DNA of 64,000 nucleotides, taken from positions 29,480,569 to 29,544,568 of the forward strand of contig CM043871.1 in NCBI GenBank assembly GCA_023846275.1. Reading direction: 5' to 3'. The number at the start of each line of letters is the position of its first letter. Within the stretch, counting starts at the first letter, position 1. Both the position numbers and the translations under genes were made by a program. The DNA is from Vanilla planifolia (taxonomy: Eukaryota; Streptophyta; Magnoliopsida; Asparagales; Orchidaceae). This document shows positions 53,906-64,000 of this stretch, one piece after another. The notes below the pieces were generated by a model. That model saw only the letters and a program-made list of their open reading frames with translations. It did not search any database and was not told where the DNA came from.

Positions 53906-55400
53906 ACAGATTAAAAAAAGATTGTAATATGTTTTATAATCTATTGTAAGGTAGAGAAAACATCCATGAAAGTTAACAAATTATATGTTGCAAATAATAA
54001 GGAAATGATTTTTCTAAACATAATGGAGGCTTTTATACAAAGAAATCTATAAGGTGGCCAAATCTCTAGCTAAGGTAGCTGCAAAGATGAATTCAACTCA
54101 TATATGAAACCAACAATCAATTCTAGATCATGCAAAGACTTTATCATTATGGAAAACTATAGATTCCATACATCTGGACATCGTACAAGACATGATATTT
54201 ATAAGGTTCATTTTGTGTTTTGCCAACATGGGTACAAAACAATGTTATTTGAGCTTCTCATTTTTTTGTATTATATAATTATGATTTTTATAAGATATGA
54301 AAATTCATTTGCAATCTATATCACATTAGTTCAAAAGGAAGTCTATCAATTTTCTCGTCAAACAAATATGATATTCCACATCAAATAGACACTTATGTGG
54401 TCGAGAGTTACTATTCATTTGCATCATTCATCGTAATAATAGAACTATTTTAGAAGAAAAGTTGGACAATTATGATATATACTATAATGGATAGTGAATA
54501 TTATTCATTTCAAGACTTAATTTTCTGAGTATGAATTCAATAACTAACAAATCAATAAATTACAAAAAAAATAAATAATATCAATAGACAAGTACGTCTT
54601 TCCACTTGTACTTGTACATTTTGAGTCAAAGCTACTATCCATACGATGGTGTGCTCGTACTGCAATGATTTGTTTTATAAGTTGATCAGACTAATAAGAA
54701 ACTTAAACTAGAATTTGAGCAAATCATTTCAATTATCGTACTGAGCTATCTTAACCAGTATTTATATTAGACAAATACAACTAGCAAACATAGCATTATG
54801 TCAGTATGTATTAGCAAATTAGACACATACAAAATCAAGCAACTACTACCAAATCAAGCTGATTTATTAAAAAGAAATAACAACCAAATTGCCCTATATA
54901 GTTAGGAGTCTACTTTGGTCAATTGTCCACATCTGGTTGACAATCATAAAACTCTCAAGAAATACTTATTTATTTTATCCAACTCTTTCATATGCAAATT
55001 TTGAAATTATCTTTACGAAGTCAACAACTTCACAGCAAATCACATTTGTGAATCATTGAAATTCCTCTTACAATATAGGTCATGCTTCATTCAATTTAGT
55101 TGCAATAATAATTCGTGAGAACAAACTTTCTACAACATTCTACTAAATCAAAATTTTGCTCTAGCAAATATTTTATCTAAGTTTTTATCAGAGTTTTAAA
55201 TTTAGTCTTTATCAACAATATATCATCATAATATTTGTGACAGTAATAAACATTTGCATCGTGATTTTTCATATGTTTTAATTTTGTCTCACAAATACAA
55301 AACTATCAATTTGTCATATTTGTGCCAACGACAGCAACCATCGACATGATATGCTTATTCAAATGAACATAATTTCACTACTTCACTAACGTCTATATTT
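53906..55400. other. AT-rich DNA, probable retroelement debris
   Basis: No recognisable gene. A 94-residue open frame at 54104-54388 has no known motif. By position part of this could be the internal region of the minus-strand element whose LTR boundary is at 55408, but no protein motif confirms it. Confidence 0.4.
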
Positions 55401-55407
55401 AAACTTA

Positions 55408-55720
55408 GCTTTGATATCATATATTAAAGAAAAATAAGAAAATAAGAAGATGAAAAAATGCTTTTATTTCTCATATACAATAAGGTTTAGACTATAATCT
55501 ATTTGTAGATTTTAAAAGATAACATATGATCTTTAAAAGATATAATATTTAGAAGATAAGCATAGCTTTAAGAAAACTATAATATATACTTATCTTATTT
55601 TAAATGATTTAATTAATGGAAGGTATGCAAACGATAAACATACCATATCTTCGTATGAAAATTGAATTATGATAGTTTTAATATGACTCGCTTCTAAATA
55701 CTCTGGGTTATTCTTTAAAT
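55408..55720 (-). mobile_element. Probable Copia LTR with primer-binding-site complement
   Basis: GCTTTGATATCA at 55408-55419 matches the complement of the initiator-tRNA-Met primer site at 10 of 12 bases and is followed by TATTAAAGAAAAATAAG. That is the usual order at the internal-to-LTR junction of a minus-strand Copia element. The LTR would run rightward from about 55420. Its far end is not certain, and no polyprotein motif was found to the left. Confidence 0.5.
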
Positions 55721-56108
55721 GCAATGGTGACATTCCCGTAGTGCATTTTGTACACTACTCAAGGGGATTAAACTTGTGCATTTGATATATCATTGGCTTT
55801 TGGAAAGAGGCAAAGCTTCTCTAGGATTAGCTTTGGCTAGCATGATAGCTTACATGAAATCCTACCTCGTCATCATTTGGGGCTTGTTTGTACATTACTA
55901 AGAACTTTTTACTTTTATTTTATTTATATATAATTTTTATATACTTCTAAGATATTCACAAGCAAAGTCGTGTCAAAGAAGACCAAGATCACAATTAGAG
56001 TAGTAATAGATGTTTCTGAAATGATGAGCATTATCGGTTTATTTGATGCATTAGAAAATGTGGTACAAAGAAGGTACACTGCACCAGGGAATTTTTATTA
56101 GATAGAAC
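55721..56108. other. 3' flank of the PGIP-like gene
   Basis: No gene seen. Contains a small inverted repeat, GTAGTG-N9-CACTAC, at 55738-55758. Confidence 0.4.
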
Positions 56109-57149
56109 TCACGTTTTGGTGCAGGTGGGCAGAGGTGAACCACAAAGGCACCTATTGTGGAAGTAGGCATCCGGTCCGAACCGGGCCGTGACCTGCCCAA
56201 CAGGGATCGCGCCGCAGAGTCGATTGTAGCTAACATTGAACCCAACCAGGCCGGCGACCTCGTTTAACTGAGCGGGGATCGATCCGGTGATCATGTTGTG
56301 GTTCAGATCCAACAAGGTGAGGTTAACGGGGAAGCTGACCCGTGTCAGGTCAAATTCAAACAGGTTCCTGGAGAGATCGATCTGGGTCGTGGGTTTTTCC
56401 GACCCGAACAGAACCGATGGGTCGCCCGTGAGAAGGTTCCTGGACAGGTCCACGACCGACCACTGCGGGACGCCGAGCTCGAGAGGAATCTTGCCGGAGA
56501 GATTGTTGTGGGAGAGGTAGAGGTCCGGCGGGGAGGACCGGTTGAACCCTCCGAAGGTGGTAGGGATGGCTCCGGTGAGGTGGTTGCGGTCGAGGTGGAG
56601 GGCACCGAGGTTGGGGAGCAACGCGAGTTCCGGGGGAATGGCGCCGGAGAATCGGTTGAAGGCGAGGCTGAGGTACGTGAGGGAGGGGATGCTGGAGAGG
56701 AATTTGGGAACGGGGCCGGAGAGGGAGTTCCAGCTGAGGTCGAGGAGGGAGAGGCGGGTGAGGCGGGTGAGAGAAAGAGGAATGGAGCCGACTAGGAGCG
56801 GGAGTTTGTGGAAGAGGATGACGGTGAGGAAGGGGAGATCTCCAAGGGCGGAGGGGATGGTTCCGGGGAGATCGGGGTCGGCGAAGACTCTGACGCCTGT
56901 CACGCGGGTGCCGTCGGGGGAGAGGTTCGGGTCACAGTCGACGCCGGCCCAGTCGCAGCAAGGAATGCTTGAGATCCAGCTTTTGAAGGAGTTGTTGAAG
57001 GAGGCTTTGATGGCTAGCAGCGCACGCTTGTCCTGCTTGTTACATTTTCCGGCGGTGACAGGAGGAGGTGACGAGAAGAGGAGGAGGAAGAAGAGGATGG
57101 TCAGGGTCAAGTAGTAGCTAAGTTGGGCGTCGGTCGCCGACAGCTCCAT
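56109..57149 (-). CDS. PGIP: Polygalacturonase-inhibiting-protein-like LRR protein
   Basis: Single-exon gene for a 346-residue secreted protein. The family binds fungal or insect polygalacturonases in the cell wall; close relatives act in flower development (FLOR1-type). A signal peptide with a hydrophobic core at about 13-26 ends near residue 33. The N-cap has C36, C64, C65 and C72 around CNKQDKRALLAIK and CCDWAGVDC. About ten plant extracellular LRRs (LxxLxLxxNxLSGxIP) span 85-315, clearest at 131-150, 158-175, 184-198 and 210-224. The C-cap has C312, C334, C336 and C343 (RCLCGSPLPTC). NxS/T sites include N53, N203, N216, N276 and N305. No transmembrane segment or kinase follows, so it is not a receptor kinase. 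The start is the first ATG of the frame. The exon is strikingly GC-rich against its flanks. Confidence 0.92.
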   Translation of the reverse strand: MELSATDAQLSYYLTLTILFFLLLFSSPPPVTAGKCNKQDKRALLAIKASFNNSFKSWISSIPCCDWAGVDCDPNLSPDGTRVTGVRVFADPDLPGTIPSALGDLPFLTVILFHKLPLLVGSIPLSLTRLTRLSLLDLSWNSLSGPVPKFLSSIPSLTYLSLAFNRFSGAIPPELALLPNLGALHLDRNHLTGAIPTTFGGFNRSSPPDLYLSHNNLSGKIPLELGVPQWSVVDLSRNLLTGDPSVLFGSEKPTTQIDLSRNLFEFDLTRVSFPVNLTLLDLNHNMITGSIPAQLNEVAGLVGFNVSYNRLCGAIPVGQVTARFGPDAYFHNRCLCGSPLPTCTKT

Positions 57150-59281
57150 CGATCTCTGGTTCCTTTTTTCTGTTCGTTTCTTGTACAAATGTATTTATTT
57201 ATTTTCTTAGTTTCACAGGTAAAACTCAAAGTTACCTAGCCAAAGAAAAACAAGTTGCTTAAATAATATTTTAAAAAATAAAAAAAATAATAACATAAAT
57301 TTAAAAAGATGATTTGGTTTTACTTTTTGACTTCCAGGAAAAAAAATAGTGGAATTTTGCAAATTTCTAATGGATAAGACAGTAAGAAAAAATTAATGCT
57401 GTCACGTGTACAATATGATCTTGTCGGTTCTACTTGCCGGAAGGAAATAATTATAATATTTTTAATTTCGGCACCAATAATTCCGAAATTTATATTACAT
57501 TTTTATTTTCATGAAGAAATTTTCACTTCAAATGTCACAAAGCCCAATATTATTGAGCACCAAAATGGTGTGACAGTTGATATCATTTTATTTTCTAATT
57601 AAATTTCAAAACTTATTACAATAATGATTATAGATGTGAAGGATTTAAATAAATAATATGTCACTAATTTTTTAAGGGCATTATTGTCAAACATGGGTTT
57701 GTTAATCTCATGATTTAATATAAGAGTTTACTTGTAACAAAATTAAGTATTAAAATTTATTAATATATTACTTGAGTTTATTGTCTTAAGAAAATTAGAA
57801 GATGGTAAACGAATAAGATATTTTGTCAATATAGTTGACCATAAGAGGTTATAAGAATGATAAATTTCACAATTTATTGATGAATATTACTTTTGTTGAT
57901 TTGATAACTTTCTTGAGTAAATTTAATTTATTTGAATAAGTTAGAATTTTAAAATTTATACTATTTTTTTAGCACTCTTATCTCATTATAACTTGACACT
58001 CCCTCACAAGAAAGTCGAATCACATAAGGTCACATCATAGGGTTATAAGAGTCCTCAATAACTATGTGGACAAGTGCTCTAACATATCTTGGTCTCTAAT
58101 GATGTTCTATAATAACACTTATTTATCCTAAAATTCTTTAAACATTATATGGCAGTCTACACATCAAGGCTTTATCAATCACATCAATCATCCCACAGGG
58201 CTCAATGACTCATAAACAATGCATGTCTCTTCACCACTATATGTTCAGATACACCTATGATTCTCTTGCAATATCCTAAGTAATGAGGCATGTACCTTCT
58301 ATCTTGCTAGGAATCCTATCATTTCATATAAAATAATATGTTAAAACATATATTAGCTCATAAATAATTGAGGTGTTCTAAATTTTAAGTAATATATCTA
58401 CACAGTGACCTACCCAAAAGTATTATAAATTTAGAATAAAAAATCTCATAATCACTGAGCAAGTAAAACATTTCCTATAAGCTACGAACTTACACTGATT
58501 TTTAAGATAAGAGATCTCAACTTAAGAAAAAGTTTGAAAAAAACTCATCCCGATACTCATGTTGGTGGTGAAGTGAAAATATACACACATAAGTGAAGTT
58601 TGTAAAATACCAATTAAGAAATCACATGATTGTATTCTCCAACTAAAAAATTGGATGTGATAATTAAATTTTTTGAAACATGAAATAAAACAACTAAAAA
58701 TTTTCCTGCTAATTTGATGTTAGATAATGGGTTAGAATCTTCTATTTTGAACATCTCACTTTTCTTCTCAAGACATTTCTAGAATCACATTTTTGGATTT
58801 TTTGCACACTTCATACTTATATAACAAAAAGATTAGTGACAATACTTTGTTATTTTATTCAAAAATTTAGTATCACTTATAACATGATGAATATTTATAT
58901 TTATAAAGATCTCAATAGTACAACGATAATTTTAGTAACATAAAAATACAAAATTACATATTTTTGAAATTCTAAAGGATGTTTTAGAATTCCAAATTTT
59001 AAGATAAGTGAAAAAATAAATACTTTGAAAAAAATTTAAAAATATCAAATTGAAAAGCTGCAAATTTAATTAATGTAAGTAGTTCCAAAACAAGTTGTGT
59101 TTCAAGCAACGATAATAACAAGCTGTTATGTGGATGGCGATGCGGTCGATGCTATATGGGTGGATTAACGTGTGACAGTTCTGGTCCTATTTTTTACAAG
59201 TTCTCTTCTAATAATCAACTTAAGAATATTCTAAGAAGGGAGAAGGAAATGGAGAAACTCATTTGTTTCTTGTCCATGTTT
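57150..59281. other. 5' flank of the PGIP-like gene and AT-rich spacer
   Basis: No gene recognised. A short open frame at 57396-57602 has no family. CACGTG at 57405-57410 is a G-box about 255 bases upstream of the PGIP start and could serve its promoter, though AT-rich surroundings make one motif weak evidence. Confidence 0.4.
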
Positions 59282-62200
59282 TCATAATTTTTAAATATGA
59301 TTTAATATTTTAAATAATATTTTTTTTGAAGTTCATATAAATAGTTAACTAAAGTTGGTTTGTCATATTATTTTTATAATTAAGACATATTTTATTTACA
59401 AAAAATTAATATTTGACTCTTAATAAAATATTATATTTCTTATAAAATTTTAATTAGTTTTAGGATATATTTTTATACTAATTATTTATTTATAAAATGA
59501 TATAAATATTGGCATCATATTTGTTGATTGATACATGTTTGATTTTTATAAAATTTATAACATTAGACTTTAATTAAATTATATTAATTATCATATTTTT
59601 AAAAATTTTATGATGTTAATTAGTATTTTAATAATTTTTTTGTTAAAATATTTATAATAATATTTTCTTATAATTTTAACTATTCGTTTTATGATCGTTA
59701 CAATTCTGAATTTCATGATATTTATACTATTAGTTTTATACTAATTTCTCTTTTATGAAATTTATATTATTTGTAAGTTTAGTTTGATTGAATTATTTAA
59801 AAATATTATAGCATAAATCTTTCTTTTTTATTAATTTATTTTTAGTTGATCGATTTTTTAATAATCACTTATTCTCATATAGATTCTAGAAACTAGCAAT
59901 TCAATTGTGAACATTGCAAGGATTTTGTAAAAGAAACCCTTAAAGATTCACTTTGTGATTTATTATATTACAACACCATTACAACCAACCCTATTAGTGT
60001 GCCTCAGATCTAATATCACCTATGGAAGAAGAAAAATGGTTGTAATACTAATTAATTAAGGTAAAAGGAAATTCAAGTTTAATAAATAAATATAATATCA
60101 TATTAACTATTCATAATTCTCTTTAGTTTCAAAAATTCATATTAAATCCAAATAAATTTTGATTGTGATAAAAAAAACATTGATATATTTAACTTGATGA
60201 GTCTAATCCAATAACATGACCAAGTTATAATTATGAAATATTCAATAAATTGAAATTTTTTATAAGATAAAACCTAAAAGTTAATATTTTAATTTACTTC
60301 ATCAAAATTTATAATTAAAGTTTTATTGATTAAAGTGTAATATTATAATCTTAAATAAATAAATATTATGACTACAACACAAATTTAAATAGAAATTCAT
60401 GTTGTTACGCTTTCCTTTCTCGTCCTTGGCTTGATTATTACAAATATTTTCCATATTCTCTTATCTCTTAAAATTTTCTCCTTTTTTTTCATAGTCTTTC
60501 ATCAAATTTTGTTCACAAAAATAAACCTTTAAAAAACTAAAAATATTTTTCTTTTTTAATAGTCTATTAAATGTCTCTTCTTCTTTGAAATTTTTAACAC
60601 ATTAAACAAAAATTTGTAAATTTTTTAATTATTTAATTCTCTATTTTATTATTTTCATTCTAATCATTAGTTTTGTAGGAATAAAATTATTGGTTTAGGT
60701 TTTAATTTAAACTTTAAACTTGATCAAATTTTTTGAATTTTTTAATTCAATCATTTTAAAAAAAATTATCAACTATTTTAAAATAATCTAATCATCAAAC
60801 TATACAAGTACAACTTTTATAATTTTTAAATATCATTTAATATTTTAAATAATATTTTATTTCTAAAAGTTCATATAAAAATTACGTAAAGTTGGTTTGT
60901 CATAGTATTTTTATAATTAAGACATTTTATTTACAAAAAAATTAATATCATTAATCTCCTAACAAAATATTATATTTCTTATAAAATTTTAATAACTTTA
61001 GACATATTTTTATACTAATTATTTATTTATAAAATAATATAAATATTAAATAAATATATTTTTAATAAGTTTGGTATCATATTTATTGATCGACACATAT
61101 TTGATTTTTATAAAATTTATAACATTAGACTTCAGCTAAATTGTATATTTCACATTTTTCGAAAATTTTGTGATGATAATGATGATAATTGATACTCTAA
61201 TAAATTTTTTCTTTTAAAATATTTATAATAATATTTTTTTATAATTTTGCTTATTCATTTTATTATAGTTGCAATTCTAAATTTTATGAAATTTATACTA
61301 TTAGTTTCATACTAATTTCTATTTTATGAAATTAATACTATTTATTGGCTTAGTTAGTTGAATCATTTAAAAATACTTTATTATAAATTTTCTTACTTAT
61401 TAGTTTTATTTTTAATTGATCAATATCAATTTGTTAGTAATCATTGATTCTCATATAGATTCTAGAAATTAAGCAATTCATTTACGAATATTGTATAAGG
61501 ATTTTGTAAAAGAAACCTTAAAGGATTCATTTTGTAAGAGAAAATTCATTTTTACTAAGTAAATATAGTATAATATAATATTAATTATTAATAAGTCTTT
61601 TTAATTTCAAAAATTCACATTAAATCTAAATGAATTCTAATTATAACAAAACAAGTATTAATATACTTATTTTAATGAGTGTTATCCAATAACATGACCA
61701 ACTCACAATTATCAAATATTGAATAAATTGATGTACTTTATAATGTCAAATCCAAACGTTAATATTTTAATCTATTTCATCAAAATTTATGATTTAAGTT
61801 TTATTGATTAAAATATAATATTATAATCTTAAATAAATGAATATTATGATTACAATATTTAAATTTAAATAGGAATTCATGTTGTTATATTTTCCTTTTT
61901 CTTCTTCTTTGAACTCTTTTTTTATAAAATCGTCCCATTAAATAAAAAGTTTGTAAATATTTCAAATTATGTTACTTAATTCTCTATTTTATTGTTTTCA
62001 TTCTAATCAATAGTTGTGTAGGAATAAAAATGCTGGTTTTAGGTTTTAATAAAACTTTAGGCTTGATGAAATTTATTGAATTTTTTATTCAATTATTTTT
62101 AAAAAATTTATTACCTATTTTAAAATAATCTAATCTTCAAACTATACAAGTAATAAAATTTTTATAATTTTTAAATATCATTTAATTTTTTAAATAATAT

Positions 62201-62690
62201 TTTATTTTTAAATGTCCATATAAATATTAAGTAAAGTTGATTTATCATACTATTTTTATAATTAAGGCATATTTTATTTACAAAAAGTTAATATCGTTTG
62301 TCTCTTGATAAAATATTATATTTCTTATAAAATTTTAGCAAGCTTTAAAACATATTTTTATACTAATTATTTATTTATAAAATAATATAAATATTAAATA
62401 AATATATTTTAAATAAGTTTGGCATCATATTTATTAATTGATGATACATATTTGATTTTTATAAAATTTATAATATTAGACTTTAGATAAATTATATTAT
62501 TTGTGATGTTTTTTTAAATGTTTTGATATTAATTAGTACTTTAATAGTTTTGAAAAATATATTTGTAATAATATTTTCTTATAATTTTGATCATTCATTT
62601 TTCTTAATTTTATGAAATTTATGCTATTAGTTTCGTACTAATTTCTATTTTATTATTTTATATTATTTTTCATCCTTTATATAAATTTGT
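59282..62690. repeat. Diverged tandem repeat, 1.3-1.5 kb units, 2.5 copies
   Basis: Direct units begin near 59282, 60817 and 62161, each starting ATAATTTTTAAATAT(C/G)A. Shared landmarks are ATATTATATTTCTTATAAAAT, TTTTATACTAATTATTTATT, TTCTCATATAGATTCTAGAAA, AAGGATTTTGTAAAAGAAAC and CCAATAACATGACCAA. The third unit stops near 62690. Unit one is about 190 bases longer, partly because of a foldback insertion at 59960-60060. No coding potential is seen. Confidence 0.85.
59977..60046. mobile_element. Small foldback (MITE-like) insertion in repeat unit one
   Basis: ATTACAACCA at 59978-59987 is inverted at 60037-60046 (TGGTTGTAAT), with a loop of about 49 bases. The surrounding 100 bases are absent from the equivalent place in unit two near 61545. 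This suggests a small non-autonomous element or hairpin insertion, although no clear target-site duplication is visible. Confidence 0.45.
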
Positions 62691-63184
62691 AACTTTTTAT
62701 TATTGTTATATTTTGTTAATTTTAACAGATTTTCAAAATTTGATAAAAGTCATTAAACCTTTAAATTAATAAACTCATATACTTTAGAGAACTATTATTT
62801 TTTTTTTCTTCCTCTTTATAAATTCAAATATATCAAACTATTAATTGATGATAATAATTTTTAATTTCTAAATATTTTTTTAAATAAAATCTTTGTTTTT
62901 CCAGATGTGACAACGCAGGGCTCTGCTGTTCAACTTAATTAATAATAAAATTTATTTTTATTAATACTAAGCATCATTTTTCTTGATTGGTTTTTCTTAT
63001 CTCACGCTCTCCATGAGAGCGACTGTCATTGAGATTAATTTTTAAACGACTTTTCCTTAAATTTTGTAAGATTAAAAAAAGGACTTAATGATAAAAGTTT
63101 TATATTAAAACATATTTAAGTGAAAATAGAAAAAACAATAATAAAATTTCAAGTGAAAATAGAAAAAACATCTAAGCTGACCTG
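62691..63184. other. AT-rich spacer upstream of MKK6
   Basis: No gene or recognisable element. Composition shifts sharply toward G+C at about 63180, where the MKK6 promoter begins. Confidence 0.5.
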
Positions 63185-63434
63185 TCGGAGGGTCCGTTGA
63201 CTCTGCATTTTCTTCCTGAAAAATGTGACCGGGCGGCTGCTTCTCTGGTGCTCAATTGTGGTGATTCTCTAACGCTGGCGGTCTGAGCATTTCTGAACTA
63301 TCGGGCCGCCTGCTCTCCGATTGGTTATCTATTTTTGCTATAATCTGTCTTTACCCCTCTCTGTGGGTTTAGACTTTCGAAGAAAGAGACAACCCTAGAT
63401 CAGGACCGTACTAAAGCCGAAATCTAGATTAACC
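63185..63434 (+). promoter_or_regulatory. MKK6: MKK6 promoter and 5' leader
   Basis: A GC-richer island directly before the start codon. It holds CCGTT at 63194-63198 (AACGG on the other strand, the core of the M-phase activator motif), a TTGAC W-box core at 63197-63201, an inverted CCAAT box (ATTGG) near 63320-63325, and a CTATAAT that could serve as TATA near 63338-63345. ACCCTAG, a telo-box-like motif, lies in the leader near 63391-63399. Single motifs are weak evidence; the composition change is the stronger sign. Confidence 0.5.
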
Positions 63435-63746
63435 ATGAAGACCAAGAAGCCACTGAGGCAACTCAACCTCGCGGTGCCTTCTCAAGAGAAGCCGGTGACT
63501 GATTTCTTGTAAGTCTCAAGAACTCTTCGCCATATCTCTCTATTCAAGCAGATAGAATTCAATTCTAGCAGAATCTGGATTATGTGGATTTACGATTATG
63601 ATATCCCAATTTTCTGCGATTTTTTCCTCGTAAAAATGATATATTTGTCTTCGGGTTTCAGGACGGCCAGCGGGACTTTCCAGGATGGGGATTTGCTCCT
63701 TAATAAGCAAGGAGTGCGCTTAATCTCCGAAGCAAGTGGCAGCCAA
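63435..63746 (+). CDS. MKK6: MAP kinase kinase, MKK6 type (5' end only)
   Basis: Exon 1 (63435-63508) and exon 2 (63662-63746) give the first 53 residues, beginning MKTKKPLRQLNLAVPSQEKP. The join is TTCTT|GTAAGT to TTTCAG|GACGGCC, which restores FLTASGTFQDGDLLLNKQG. Together with the basic MKxKKPL(K/R)QL start, which fits a MAPK-docking site, this N-terminus is characteristic of plant group A MAPKKs of the MKK6/NQK1 type, which act in the NACK-PQR cascade controlling phragmoplast expansion at cytokinesis. Exon 2 seems to end at CAA|GTCTGT, in phase 0. The kinase domain must lie beyond the right edge; nothing resembling it occurs in 63747-64000. MKK2-like members cannot be fully excluded from this much sequence. 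Confidence 0.85.
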
Positions 63747-64000
63747 GTCTGTATAGAAATTTTATTAGACACTTTTTGAACAATTTTTTGCGAAGCTGTG
63801 ATTTGGTTTATTTTTTTTAAATGAGCAATTAGGTTACTGAGTTGATCCGATGTTTGTAGAATTTATTTGTATTATTAAGATGATTATGATCTGTGAGGCC
63901 TTCCTTTACGCTTTAGGAGATCTGTAGGGGTCTATGGGATCGGTATTATCTAGTTAGGGCTGGTGAAACATTGGAAAATGTTGGAAAGGTAGCTAGATGC

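Noticed and set aside
56298..57114. Long plus-strand open frames of 165 and 190 residues
   Set aside because: Antisense shadows of the PGIP-like gene; composition is Glu/Gly/Arg-rich as expected from GC-rich reverse frames.
63582..63779. Continuous open frame through MKK6 exon 2 as an independent start
   Set aside because: The residues before LTASGTF are intron; the conserved N-terminus is supplied by exon 1 at 63435 through a clean GT-AG join.

Overview
This is a nuclear window from a flowering plant. Signs of this are a thylakoid-lumen protease, plant-specific tau-class glutathione transferases, a polygalacturonase-inhibitor-type LRR protein, a plant MAPKK start, short GT-AG introns and decayed plant retroelements. 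The intergenic DNA is extremely AT-rich, while the GSTU and PGIP exons are much richer in G+C, so genes stand out as islands. GC-rich coding exons hint at a monocot, but I cannot name the lineage.

Layout. 1-4.2 kb: AT-rich DNA with a decayed Ty3/gypsy reverse transcriptase. 4.2-11.8 kb: an eight-exon DEG5-like lumenal serine protease with an apparent GC-AG first intron and a 6-kb sixth intron that splits the catalytic-Ser exon from the rest. 11.8-22.3 kb: AT-rich intergenic DNA with Copia-like LTR traces, microsatellites, a 72-bp tandem repeat and a minus-strand gypsy pol relic. 22.3-46.9 kb: a tau GST cluster, with one plus-strand GSTU, then three nearly identical minus-strand GSTU genes, each inside a 7.56-kb tandem unit. 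46.9-47.9 kb: an older, diverged copy of part of that unit. 47.9-51.3 kb: a dead LINE (endonuclease, RT and RNase H remnants). 51.3-55.7 kb: gag/protease relics and a Copia-like LTR boundary. 56.1-57.1 kb: an intact single-exon PGIP-like gene. 57.2-63.2 kb: AT-rich DNA with a diverged 1.3-1.5 kb tandem repeat. 63.4-64 kb: the first two exons of an MKK6-type MAPKK, running off the right edge.

How the genes relate. The four GSTU genes form one functional cluster. All four promoters carry a near-perfect as-1 element (two TGACG-type half-sites 12 bp apart), typical of xenobiotic-, salicylate- and oxidative-stress-induced GSTs, so amplification probably raised dosage of an inducible detoxification enzyme. 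DEG5, PGIP and MKK6 are independent single-copy neighbours.

The most informative observation is the mosaic pattern of the triplication. The left part of unit B matches C and differs from A, whereas its right part matches A and differs from C. That is the footprint expected of one unequal crossover between two pre-existing copies. I found no CRISPR array, no convincing tRNA/rRNA gene and no intact transposon.
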